This document shows, piece after piece, positions 1 to 6,381 of a DNA stretch of 7,633 bases. The notes beneath the pieces are model-generated. The model was not told the origin of the DNA. It was given only the letters and a program-made list of their open reading frames with translations, and made no database searches. Where the stretch lies: assembly GCA_043764015.1 (NCBI GenBank), contig JAYUKY010000117.1, positions 1 through 7,633 on the forward strand, in the 5' to 3' direction. The stretch is from JANYGM01 sp043764015 (GTDB lineage Bacteria; Bacteroidota; Bacteroidia; Cytophagales; Thermonemataceae). Positions within the stretch are counted from its first letter, which is position 1. Each line of letters opens with the position of its first letter. The position numbers were made by a program, and so were the translations under genes.

Positions 1-96
1 TTGAATATAATGATGTTATTTTTATACAAAATTACAATAAAAATTTGATATATTACATTGTTATATTTTTATAAAATAGTTTCTAAACATACTCTT

Positions 97-1644
97 ATGG
101 ATAATATTAAAATTGGTTATGATTTTTTGGCAAAAAATGAATTTGATAGTGCTATCAATGCGTTTTCTAATGCCATCAATGCTGATGCAAAGGATACAGA
201 AGCATATTTTGGATTGTCACAGGCATATTATTTTTTGTATAAAGAAACAACTATCAACTCGTATAGAAATACTGCCAAAGAACACGCCAATATTTGTATC
301 AATCTTAACCCAAAACACCCACAATCTTATGCTGCAAAGAGTTTTTTGAGCTTAATAAGTGAAAATAATCTTAATGATTTTAATAAAAATAATGAAAACA
401 CTACAAAAAATCTAGTAGAAAAATACGCTCAAACTACATACGACAAACATCTTCAAGAAGAAAATCTACTTATTAATTCTGAAAAAGATTTTGATAAAAA
501 CAATAATAAAGAAGACAAAGAAACGCTCATATTATCTCCAATAAAGGCATTTTTTGGCTTTGGTTGTATTAGTTCTTTTGCGGTTTTGGGTATTGTTGTT
601 TTCGCTTTGGTAAAAATGAGTAAGTCTAACAGCAGAGAAAAACAACTTACAGAAATAACCACAAACATTGAATTACCCATCAAAACTACACAAAAGTATG
701 CAGGTGCAACAATAAGTGAAAATGGTGTGCTTGTTTGGGTGATTTATGATAAAAAACAGAGAAAGGGGAATATCCAATTTACCAATATTGATGGAAAAGA
801 GTTTTCTAAGGAAATGTACATAATGGATAATATTACTGATGTTTTGGAGTATAATAATCATATTTACGTGTTGGGCGGTCTCAATAATGAAAAATTTGAT
901 GCAAGAGATATGAAAACAGGCAATATTTTGTTTGATGCACAATTTTTGACACAAAAATACCCAGAATTGAAGGCAGGAATAGGAAAAATTAAACCTTTTC
1001 AAGGAAAAGGAGTTGAAATTATTACTAAAAATGGTGACCAATTTTATTATCTTTTTGTTAATCAAAAACTTTATTCTGTAGCAGAAAAAAAGCAGTTAGA
1101 AAGTAGTTTTGAAAATAAAAACGGTTATGTTGAGCAATATTTGTGGTACAGTAAAGGTAAAGAAATAGTCAAAAAAACATATTTTATGGCTAAAACGCTT
1201 GAAAATCCGTTTTGGATTGATATTAATGCCACAAAAAATATTTTGCCTACTGCTGAAAGTTTGATACAAATAAATGAGGGCAAAAACAGTAATGAATTTC
1301 AAAAATTTCCTACTATTACAAAAACTTTTTTGGAAGGAATGCTCGTTTATGGCGACAAAGAATATGTTATTATTGCGCATAAAACCGCTATTGGAGAACA
1401 GAATCACACTTTATACACTTGTATAGAGGCAAAAACAGGAAATGTTTTGTGGGAGAAATCTCCAGAAATAAATAGATTATTAAGCATTGGAGATGAAACA
1501 ACGGCACAAAACGGCTGGGAACTCAATAAAACATCTCGTTATGGTGATTTGGTGCTATTTTACGTGAATAGACCCACACCTAGCCTTATGATTCTTGACA
1601 TAAAAACGGGGAAAACTACATTAGAAAAACAAAAACTTTTTTAA
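97..1644 (+). CDS. TPR / single-TM / beta-propeller-like membrane protein
   Basis: A 515-residue protein of unrecognised specific function. Residues about 3-36 and 37-90 look like tetratricopeptide repeats (the first has G7, Y8, A19, F23 and A26 at TPR-like spacing; the second holds an extended loop). An Asn/Lys/Glu-rich linker follows, then one hydrophobic segment at about 151-172 (FFGFGCISSFAVLGIVVFAL), then a roughly 340-residue mostly beta domain. That domain carries PQQ-propeller-like turns of the type D-x-K-T-G-x-x-L, including EAKTGNVLWEKS and a final LDIKTGKTTLEK, suggesting a BamB/PQQ-like propeller. By inference the TPRs are cytoplasmic and the propeller extracytoplasmic; flanking charges do not settle topology. 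ATG at 97 is preferred because it opens directly on the TPR; the in-frame TTG at 58 would add a 13-residue tail without TPR character. No signal peptide. queA starts 19 bp downstream, so co-transcription is likely. Confidence 0.8.
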   Translation: MDNIKIGYDFLAKNEFDSAINAFSNAINADAKDTEAYFGLSQAYYFLYKETTINSYRNTAKEHANICINLNPKHPQSYAAKSFLSLISENNLNDFNKNNENTTKNLVEKYAQTTYDKHLQEENLLINSEKDFDKNNNKEDKETLILSPIKAFFGFGCISSFAVLGIVVFALVKMSKSNSREKQLTEITTNIELPIKTTQKYAGATISENGVLVWVIYDKKQRKGNIQFTNIDGKEFSKEMYIMDNITDVLEYNNHIYVLGGLNNEKFDARDMKTGNILFDAQFLTQKYPELKAGIGKIKPFQGKGVEIITKNGDQFYYLFVNQKLYSVAEKKQLESSFENKNGYVEQYLWYSKGKEIVKKTYFMAKTLENPFWIDINATKNILPTAESLIQINEGKNSNEFQKFPTITKTFLEGMLVYGDKEYVIIAHKTAIGEQNHTLYTCIEAKTGNVLWEKSPEINRLLSIGDETTAQNGWELNKTSRYGDLVLFYVNRPTPSLMILDIKTGKTTLEKQKLF

Positions 1645-1663
1645 AAAATATCATACTTTATAA

Positions 1664-2980
1664 ATGCTCAATCCTGAAACAATTAGACTAGAAGATTATT
1701 CATATCTGCTTCCAGAGGACAGAATAGCACAAATTCCGTTAGAAAAACGAGATAATGCCAAACTTTTACACTACAAAAATAGCAATATTTCGCATCAAAA
1801 TTTCTATGATTTAGCGGATTTTTTGCCAGAAAACTCGTTGCTTGTTTTCAATAATACTAAAGTAATTCCTGCACGTTTGTTTTTCCAAAAAGCCTCAAAA
1901 GATAGTAATAAAGAAAATCAAGGTGCAATAATTGAAGTTTTTTTGCTTTCTCCAAAGCTACCAAATACTGTAATGAGCCTTGTAATGCAGGAAACAAAAT
2001 CTTGTACATGGTTTTGTATGATTGGGAACAAAAAACGCTGGAAAGGGGATTTATTTCAGGAAATTATTATTGAGAATAATAAAATCACGCTCAAAGCACG
2101 TTTAATTGATGTTGAAAACTCATTGGTGGAGCTTTCTTGGGATAATGAGAATTCTGATAATGAAAACATCAATTTTGCAGCTATTTTGGCGTATTTGGGA
2201 CAAATGCCGTTGCCACCTTACATCAAAAGAAAAGCAGATAAAACAGACGACAACCGTTATCAAACTGTTTATTCTGACAAAAAAGGTGCTGTAGCTGCGC
2301 CTACGGCTGGACTTCATTTTACAGAAGAGGTTTTTGAGAAATTAGCGAGTAAAAATATTGCAAAAGAATTTATAACCTTACACGTAAGCGCAGGTACTTT
2401 TCAGCCTATAAAAGTAAGTAATATTTTGGAGCATACTATGCACCAAGAACAAATTGTGATTACTAAAAAAAATGTTGAAAATCTTTTACAAGCAACTGAA
2501 AAAGAGAAAGTTATAACGGTAGTTGGTACTACTTCTATGCGTACTTTGGAGAGTTTGTATTGGTTTGGCGTGAAACTTTTTTTGAGTAAAAATACTAATC
2601 AAAATGCCAATAAAAATGTTGAAAATGAATTGTTTTTTATAGAAAAACTGTACCCTTACCAAATCATAGAAAAAGTAGGAGAAAATGCCTTACCAAACAG
2701 GAAACAGGCTTTTGAGGCAATTTTAGTTTATATGACTACACTTCAAAAAACGGAAATTATTGGAGAAACGGAGATTTTTATTTTTCCTTCTTATGTATTT
2801 CGTGTGTGTGATGCGCTTGTTACCAACTTTCATATGCCAAATACCACGCTTATTTTGCTTGTGGCGGCTTTTGTGGGCAAAGATTGGTTTGATATTTATC
2901 AAAGTGCCTTAGACAATGATTACCGTTTTTTGAGTTATGGAGATAGTTCTTTATTGATTAGAAATAATTTTGAATTTTGA
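1664..2980 (+). CDS. queA: S-adenosylmethionine:tRNA ribosyltransferase-isomerase (QueA family, long form)
   Basis: QueA transfers and isomerises the ribosyl part of S-adenosylmethionine onto 7-aminomethyl-7-deazaguanine at the wobble position of GUN-anticodon tRNAs, giving epoxyqueuosine; it is cytosolic. Family motifs are visible in order: N-terminal DYSYLLPEDRIAQIPLEKRD, NNTKVIPARLFF (63-74), MPLPPYIKR, RYQTVYSDKKGAVAAPTAGL (ending at L217, then HFTEE), TLHVSAGTFQPIK, EHTMHQEQ, VGTTSMRTLESLYW (around 287-300), and TNFHMPNTTLILL (387-399). At 438 residues it is clearly longer than the E. coli enzyme (about 356). The extra length lies partly in the N-terminal half and partly in an Asn-rich insert after LESLYW. 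The usual PGY before the last motif reads PSY here. It may therefore be the long paralogue seen in some Bacteroidota rather than the housekeeping copy. No other queuosine gene is in the window. Starts 19 bp after the TPR gene. Confidence 0.88.
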   Translation: MLNPETIRLEDYSYLLPEDRIAQIPLEKRDNAKLLHYKNSNISHQNFYDLADFLPENSLLVFNNTKVIPARLFFQKASKDSNKENQGAIIEVFLLSPKLPNTVMSLVMQETKSCTWFCMIGNKKRWKGDLFQEIIIENNKITLKARLIDVENSLVELSWDNENSDNENINFAAILAYLGQMPLPPYIKRKADKTDDNRYQTVYSDKKGAVAAPTAGLHFTEEVFEKLASKNIAKEFITLHVSAGTFQPIKVSNILEHTMHQEQIVITKKNVENLLQATEKEKVITVVGTTSMRTLESLYWFGVKLFLSKNTNQNANKNVENELFFIEKLYPYQIIEKVGENALPNRKQAFEAILVYMTTLQKTEIIGETEIFIFPSYVFRVCDALVTNFHMPNTTLILLVAAFVGKDWFDIYQSALDNDYRFLSYGDSSLLIRNNFEF

Positions 2981-2999
2981 CATTTATTGCGTAATTTCG
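2969..2999 (+). promoter_or_regulatory. Bacteroidota-type promoter upstream of the hicB-like gene
   Basis: TTTG at 2969-2972, a 19-bp spacer, then TAATTTCG at 2992-2999 match the Bacteroidota sigma-ABfr pattern TTTG-N19-21-TAnnTTTG with one mismatch (C for T at position 7 of the -7 box). The -33 box lies inside the last codons of queA. Predicted transcription would begin a few bases after 2999, leaving a leader of about 45 bases before ATG 3050. It would separate the hicB/lipoprotein pair from queA. In such AT-rich DNA a chance match is possible. Confidence 0.45.
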
Positions 3000-3049
3000 T
3001 ACTACTATTTTGAGTATTTCACAAATATCCAACATTAAATCATCAAAAA

Positions 3050-3259
3050 ATGTACACTTATAAAATACATTTACACAAAGAAGACACAGGTTTTACGGTG
3101 ATTGTGCCTGCTTTGCAAGGTTGCATTACATATGGGGAAAATATAGATGAGGCTATTGCTATGGCAAAAGAAGCTATTGAATTGTACACTTTAAATAGCA
3201 AAACAAGGATAAACACACAAATAATTCAATACAATTCATTAAATCAGATAATACATTGA
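3050..3259 (+). CDS. Orphan HicB-family antitoxin-like protein
   Basis: A 69-residue protein with the HicB/UPF0150 signature: YKIHLHKEDTGFTVIVPALQ, then GC-x-TYG (G24, C25), then ENIDEAIAMAKEAIELY. HicB antitoxins have a partial RNase H fold and neutralise the small mRNA interferase HicA; many also carry a C-terminal DNA-binding domain. This one ends soon after the fold, so it has no obvious HTH or RHH domain and resembles the short stand-alone type. No HicA-like frame (about 60-80 residues, with the usual GS.R.F and H...P motifs) exists on either side: upstream is 69 bp of noncoding DNA and downstream a lipoprotein starts 5 bp after its stop. It is therefore an orphan, and its role (antitoxin in trans, remnant or unrelated regulator) is unknown. 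Confidence 0.82.
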   Translation: MYTYKIHLHKEDTGFTVIVPALQGCITYGENIDEAIAMAKEAIELYTLNSKTRINTQIIQYNSLNQIIH

Positions 3260-3264
3260 TAAAA

Positions 3265-4188
3265 ATGATTTGGAATAAGAGTACAATAAAATACAGTTTC
3301 TTTCTTCTTTTTTCCTTTATTTTGATACTTTTTGGTTGTGATAATCAAGAAGTTGTGCTTGTAGTTCCTTCTCAAAAAATAGCCAAAAAAGAACAAATAA
3401 TAAGTAAATTTTATGCGTTGCAAGAAGGAAAAATGAGTTTAGTTTTTACGGATACGAGCAAAAAAAACTATAGTCTTAAAAATGAGCTTTTAAGCGAAAA
3501 TGACCAACTTTTTTATGAATATAACAAAGAAAATACCTTAAAAAATATTTATACTTCGCAAAAAAATGATACAAATATCCAAAAAAACTACGTTTACAGT
3601 TACCGGAAAGACAAAATAGAAATCAAAAGAAAAATAAATGGTAAAGATATAGTTTACTTAGAAATTATTGAAGATACAAAGCAAAATGCGGTGCAACAGA
3701 CATATTTTGACGAATACAATCCTAGTGAAAAAATAATTGAAAATTTATTTATATACAAAGAAGGAAATAACAATATTCTAAAAGAAAAACGACAGCTTTT
3801 ATACGAAAATAATGCCATAAAGACACGTACAAGCACTTTTTTTGAATATAATGAAGATGGGAATCTGCGCAAAAAAATAAAATACAATGCAAAAGATACT
3901 ACAAATATGAGCCAAAAACGCTTTATATATGAAAAACTTGATACATTAAATACAGAGCAAAAGCACTACATTTATAACAAAAAAAAGCAACTCTATAAAC
4001 TCAAAGTAAGTAAAATAATGCCTCAAAATGCTGATATTGAAGATTTTATTTCAATAGAAAAAACATTTGATTATGACACGCAAGGCAGATGCAAACAAGT
4101 GCGCACTTGTTCTATTAAAATCTATAAACTTTTATATACCAAAGATACAACTACACAAAGTATTACAACTTATGAATACCTTTTTTAG
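3265..4188 (+). CDS. Lipoprotein with YD-like (RHS-type) beta repeats
   Basis: A 307-residue protein. Residues 1-25 form a lipoprotein signal peptide: basic start (K5, K9), hydrophobic core FFLLFSFILIL, and lipobox L-F-G-C with the acylated Cys at 25. The following DNQE is acidic. Asp at +2 means inner-membrane retention in E. coli, but Bacteroidota use other rules, so location is open. The mature part is Lys/Asn/Tyr-rich and contains recurring aromatic-x-Tyr-Asn/Asp units: FYEYN (83-87), FFEYNEDGNLRKKIKYN (from about 192), HYIYNKKKQL (from 234), FDYDTQGR (268-275) and a terminal YEYLF. This is the pattern of RHS/YD-like beta repeats seen in Bacteroidota surface lipoproteins. No enzyme motif is seen. 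ATG at 3265 is preferred over the TTG at 3256, which overlaps the upstream stop codon. It probably shares a transcript with the HicB-like gene. Confidence 0.75.
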   Translation: MIWNKSTIKYSFFLLFSFILILFGCDNQEVVLVVPSQKIAKKEQIISKFYALQEGKMSLVFTDTSKKNYSLKNELLSENDQLFYEYNKENTLKNIYTSQKNDTNIQKNYVYSYRKDKIEIKRKINGKDIVYLEIIEDTKQNAVQQTYFDEYNPSEKIIENLFIYKEGNNNILKEKRQLLYENNAIKTRTSTFFEYNEDGNLRKKIKYNAKDTTNMSQKRFIYEKLDTLNTEQKHYIYNKKKQLYKLKVSKIMPQNADIEDFISIEKTFDYDTQGRCKQVRTCSIKIYKLLYTKDTTTQSITTYEYLF

Positions 4189-4269
4189 GTACAAGGTTTG
4201 AGGTACGAAGTACGAAAATGAAACTTTAAATTTGTATTTTTCGTACTTCGTACCTCGTACTTCTAACCT
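4187..4269. repeat. Palindromic heptanucleotide-repeat element between convergent genes
   Basis: Four 7-bp units run forward: AGGTACA (4187), AGGTTTG (4194), AGGTACG (4201), AAGTACG (4208). After a short AT-rich loop, four run in inverse: CGTACTT (4242), CGTACCT (4249), CGTACTT (4256), CTAACCT (4263). The inner 18 bases of each side (4201-4218 and 4238-4255) are perfectly complementary, with a 19-base loop at 4219-4237. The outer units pair imperfectly, extending partial pairing to 4185-4271. The first unit begins on the last two bases of the lipoprotein stop codon (TAG 4186-4188), and the last ends 6 bp before the response-regulator stop. The hairpin, flanked by A4 and T5 tracts, may act as a bidirectional terminator. 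It shares a 17-base word with the repeat at 6186-6225, indicating a dispersed family. Confidence 0.85.
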
Positions 4270-4275
4270 AAAAAA

Positions 4276-4968
4276 CTATTCTACTAATGCAAACTTATAA
4301 CCCACGCCTTTTATGGTTTGAATATAGCCCTCGCCTATTTTTTCTCTGATTTTCCTTACGTGAACATCAACGGTACGAGCCAAAACATAGACATTTTCTC
4401 CCCAAATATTGCGTAAAAGCTCCTCACGCCTAAAAACTCTATCAGGGTTTTGTGCCAAAAAATGTAATAATTCAAATTCTTTTCTAGGCAAAATAAGTGT
4501 CGTATCCTTTTGTGTTACGGTATAGCTTTTGCGGTCAATAATAAGGTCTGCAATAGTTATTTTATCTTCCGTTTTTCCTTTATTTGTTTCACGTTTTAGC
4601 ACCGCAGCAATGCGACTCATCAAAGCTCGTGGTTTGATAGGTTTGTTGATATAATCATTGCCACCAGCTTCAAAAGCGGCTATTTCAGAATATTCTTCAA
4701 TGCGTGCCGTAAGAAAAATAATAAAAGTATTGGCAAGTGCGGGAAGTGCTTTGATTTGTCGGCTAGCCTCCACACCGTCCAAAATAGGCATCATAATGTC
4801 CATCAAGATAAGATTTGGCAAAAATTCTGTTGCCATTTCTACGGCTTGCTGTCCATTTTGTGCTATTTGTGTTTGATAGCCTTCTTTTTGGAGATTATAT
4901 TGTAGCATTTCCGCAATATCTGCGTCATCATCAACCACTAAAATACGTGGCACAGTGTTTCTTTTCAT
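4276..4968 (-). CDS. OmpR/PhoB-family two-component response regulator
   Basis: A 230-residue DNA-binding response regulator. The receiver domain covers about 8-125: acidic pocket D13-D15 in ILVVDDDAD, phospho-acceptor D57 in LILMDIMMP, T87 in FLTAR, and K109 in INKPIKP. All conserved residues are intact. A winged-helix OmpR/PhoB-type output domain follows at about 135-228, with the typical LPRKEFELLHFLAQNPDRVF, REELLRNIWG, recognition-helix region RTVDVHVRKIREKIG and wing IQTIKGVGYKF. ATG at 4968 is the natural start, a few residues before the receiver. No histidine kinase is adjacent, so the partner is unknown. It is divergent from the PhnD-like gene across a 259-bp region holding Pho-box-like repeats. 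A PhoB-like role is a reasonable inference but not shown; other regulators of this family look the same. Confidence 0.93.
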   Translation of the reverse strand: MKRNTVPRILVVDDDADIAEMLQYNLQKEGYQTQIAQNGQQAVEMATEFLPNLILMDIMMPILDGVEASRQIKALPALANTFIIFLTARIEEYSEIAAFEAGGNDYINKPIKPRALMSRIAAVLKRETNKGKTEDKITIADLIIDRKSYTVTQKDTTLILPRKEFELLHFLAQNPDRVFRREELLRNIWGENVYVLARTVDVHVRKIREKIGEGYIQTIKGVGYKFALVE

Positions 4969-5013
4969 AAGATTTTTGATGTGTTTTTTAATAAATCAGT
5001 CCAAAATTCTGCA

Positions 5014-5046
5014 CGAAAGTACACAAAAAATCTCTAATATTTCAAT
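5014..5046 (-). promoter_or_regulatory. Candidate promoter of the response regulator gene
   Basis: Read on the minus strand, ATTG (5046-5043), a 21-bp spacer and TACTTTCG (5021-5014) fit the Bacteroidota -33/-7 pattern with the same single C mismatch in the -7 box as the promoter proposed ahead of the HicB-like gene. Transcription would start roughly 40 bases before the ATG at 4968. Only two short boxes support it. Confidence 0.4.
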
Positions 5047-5124
5047 TATGTGGATATTATCTTTGTGTTAAGTCTTTTTTGACCACTTAGGCACATAGAA
5101 AAGATAGAAATATACTCAAGAAAG

Positions 5125-5152
5125 TTTACAAAAAATTCACAATAAGATAACA
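5125..5152 (+). promoter_or_regulatory. Pho-box-like direct repeats upstream of phnD-like gene
   Basis: Three hexamers lie at exact 11-bp steps: TTTACA (5125-5130), TTCACA (5136-5141) and ATAACA (5147-5152), separated by 5-bp AT-rich spacers. PhoB/PhoP-type regulators bind direct repeats with 11-bp period; the Bacillus PhoP unit is TT(A/C/T)ACA-like. The tract ends 31 bp before the TACTTTTG -7 box of the phnD-like gene and 76 bp before its start codon, a position suited to activation. The adjacent divergent regulator is a candidate binder. The inference rests on spacing and context; AT-rich DNA produces such hexamers by chance. Confidence 0.4.
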
Positions 5153-5183
5153 TCATAAATGCAAGTTTAGGTTTATTTGTTTG

Positions 5184-5191
5184 TACTTTTG
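5184..5191 (+). promoter_or_regulatory. -7 box of the phnD-like gene promoter
   Basis: TACTTTTG followed by CG is an exact match to the Bacteroidota -7 consensus TAnnTTTG. No TTG lies 19-21 bp upstream, so the -33 box is missing or poor, as expected for a promoter that needs an activator. The leader to ATG 5228 would be about 30 bases and is A-rich just before the start. Confidence 0.5.
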
Positions 5192-5227
5192 CGCCAGTAA
5201 ATCCTACAAATACAAAATAATATAACT

Positions 5228-6181
5228 ATGAAAATGAACACAAAAATAACTCTTTTGATGCTTTTTATGGCATTTTTGAGTTTGATTAGTTACCACAGTC
5301 TTAGTGCGCAAGCATTTATGAAAGCTAACAAGGAGCAAGAAAACCCAACGGAACTTGTGGTGGCTATTGGTCATACGAAAGTAGCAGCTACTTCTACCAA
5401 TATAGACAAGCCTTTGCAGGAATATCTCTCCAAAAAATTGGGTAGAAAAGTGCGTGTGTATTATCCTGAGACTATTTTTGAGCTGATGGATAAGCTAGAA
5501 AGTGGCGAAATTCACGTAGCAGATTTTAATCCTTTTGGTTATGTGCTTGCCTCTAATGATGACAAAGTAGCTGTTTTGGCTATGCGTGGCAAAGAAACTG
5601 GTGAGTTAGAAATGTATAATAGTTGCTTGATTGTCAATGCAAAATCTTCTATAAAAACAAAAGAAGATTTGTTGGCTCAAAAAGATAATCTTCACGTAGC
5701 TTTTGTAGATGCAATGTCCACTTCTGGGCATTTAGTGCCACGTTTGTACCTCAAATCTCTTAAAATACAAACAGAATCATTTTTTAAAGAAATCACATTT
5801 TCCAAAAGCCATATTAAAGTAATTGAATCTGTGGCTAAAAATGTTGATTTTATTGGCGGTTGCTCACTGCAAACCTTACAAGCACAGATAAAAGAAGGCA
5901 ACATAAAAGCAGAAGATATACGTGTGATTTGGACTTCTCCAGATATTCCTCACGGACCTATTGCCGTACAAAAAAGCCTTTCAGAAAGTCTAAAAAAGCA
6001 ACTTTTGGACGCATATCTCAAAATGTATGAAGAAAAAGCACTTTGGCAAATAGTTCAAGATAATTGGAAATCAAAAACGGCTGTCTTTATGAAAGGAAAT
6101 GATGCTGCTTTTGATGGTTTGCGCAAAATAACCAATGCTGATGATGATTTGACCTTTATTCTGAATTTTTATAGAGATTAG
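5228..6181 (+). CDS. PhnD-like periplasmic phosphonate/phosphite-type binding protein
   Basis: A 317-residue PhnD/PtxB-type substrate-binding protein (PF12974-like), the periplasmic receptor of ABC importers for phosphonates, phosphite or related oxyanions. A signal peptide covers about 1-29, with core ITLLMLFMAFLSLISY and a cleavage region SAQA. The mature protein starts with LVVAIGHTKVAA, then PLQEYLSKKLGRKV. The family ligand motif D-A-M-S-T-S-G-H-L-V-P is at 161-171 (S164, T165, S166, G167, P171); next come SH (194-195) with D207 in VDFIGG, and IPHGPIAV at 240-247. The end fits the family and looks intact. ATG 5228 gives a good signal peptide; ATG at 5234 (residue 3) is an equally possible start. 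No phnC or phnE partner is in the window: the gene is followed by a repeat and a terminator, so it is probably monocistronic. Substrate cannot be read from the sequence. Confidence 0.88.
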   Translation: MKMNTKITLLMLFMAFLSLISYHSLSAQAFMKANKEQENPTELVVAIGHTKVAATSTNIDKPLQEYLSKKLGRKVRVYYPETIFELMDKLESGEIHVADFNPFGYVLASNDDKVAVLAMRGKETGELEMYNSCLIVNAKSSIKTKEDLLAQKDNLHVAFVDAMSTSGHLVPRLYLKSLKIQTESFFKEITFSKSHIKVIESVAKNVDFIGGCSLQTLQAQIKEGNIKAEDIRVIWTSPDIPHGPIAVQKSLSESLKKQLLDAYLKMYEEKALWQIVQDNWKSKTAVFMKGNDAAFDGLRKITNADDDLTFILNFYRD

Positions 6182-6185
6182 TTGG

Positions 6186-6225
6186 AGGTACGAGGTTTGA
6201 AGTTTGAGGTACGAAAAATACAAAT
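6186..6225 (+). repeat. Second copy of the heptanucleotide repeat family
   Basis: Four 7-bp units, AGGTACG (6186), AGGTTTG (6193), AAGTTTG (6200) and AGGTACG (6207), begin 5 bp after the phnD-like stop codon. They run into GTACGAAAAATACAAAT (6209-6225), which is identical to the reverse complement of 4230-4246 in the palindromic element. This copy has only one arm; no inverted partner follows. The shared word goes beyond the 7-bp units, so the two sites are related by descent and not just by simple-repeat composition. Confidence 0.75.
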
Positions 6226-6245
6226 ACAAATTAAAATAAAATTTG

Positions 6246-6274
6246 AAAACTCGTCTTTTATAGGCGAGTTTTTT
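6246..6274 (+). terminator. Rho-independent terminator after the phnD-like gene
   Basis: A 10-bp stem AAAACTCGTC (6246-6255) pairs with GGCGAGTTTT (6263-6272) with one G-T wobble and a 7-base loop TTTTATA. The run of six T continues to 6274. It lies 65 bp after the phnD-like stop and before the next gene, so it should end that transcript. The A-tract on the 5' side would let it work in both directions, though no gene converges here. Confidence 0.85.
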
Positions 6275-6331
6275 GTATTTTTGTGGAAAATAACAAATAA
6301 TGCACAAAATGGCGTGATTTTTGAAATGCTG

Positions 6332-6354
6332 AAACAATCATACCAAAACAATCA
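6332..6354 (+). repeat. 9-bp direct repeat upstream of the secreted-protein gene
   Basis: AAACAATCA occurs at 6332-6340 and again at 6346-6354, separated by TACCA, so the copies are 14 bp apart. It sits 28 bp before ATG 6382, in a leader that is otherwise A-rich and without a clear promoter; a TATTTTTG match at 6276-6283 overlaps the terminator tail. It could be an operator or chance. Confidence 0.3.
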
Positions 6355-6381
6355 AAAATATTAAAATAAATTTAAAAGAAA

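Noticed and set aside
62..69. TATATTTT as a -7 box for the first gene
   Set aside because: One mismatch to consensus in very AT-rich DNA, and the nearest TTTG (44-47) is only 14 bp away, too close for the pattern.
58..96. Upstream TTG start extending the TPR protein by 13 residues
   Set aside because: The extension is unlike the TPR that follows directly at ATG 97, and the region reads as AT-rich leader.
2981..3049. Possible hicA gene in front of the hicB-like gene
   Set aside because: Only 69 bp are available, with no open frame of HicA size; the space holds a promoter-like pair instead.
3256..3264. TTG start of the lipoprotein overlapping the hicB-like stop
   Set aside because: ATG at 3265 gives a normal-length lipoprotein signal peptide and needs no unusual start codon.
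4187..4269. CRISPR array
   Set aside because: Units are only 7 bp, contiguous and without spacers, and no cas gene is in the window.
5058..5065. TATCTTTG, an exact -7 box match in the divergent intergenic region
   Set aside because: It is 160 bp from the phnD-like start, with no TTG 19-21 bp upstream, and a better-placed box exists at 5184.
6182..6364. A 60-residue plus-strand open frame after the phnD-like gene
   Set aside because: It runs through the heptad repeat and the rho-independent terminator, has no recognisable domain, and has low-complexity I/K/Q composition.
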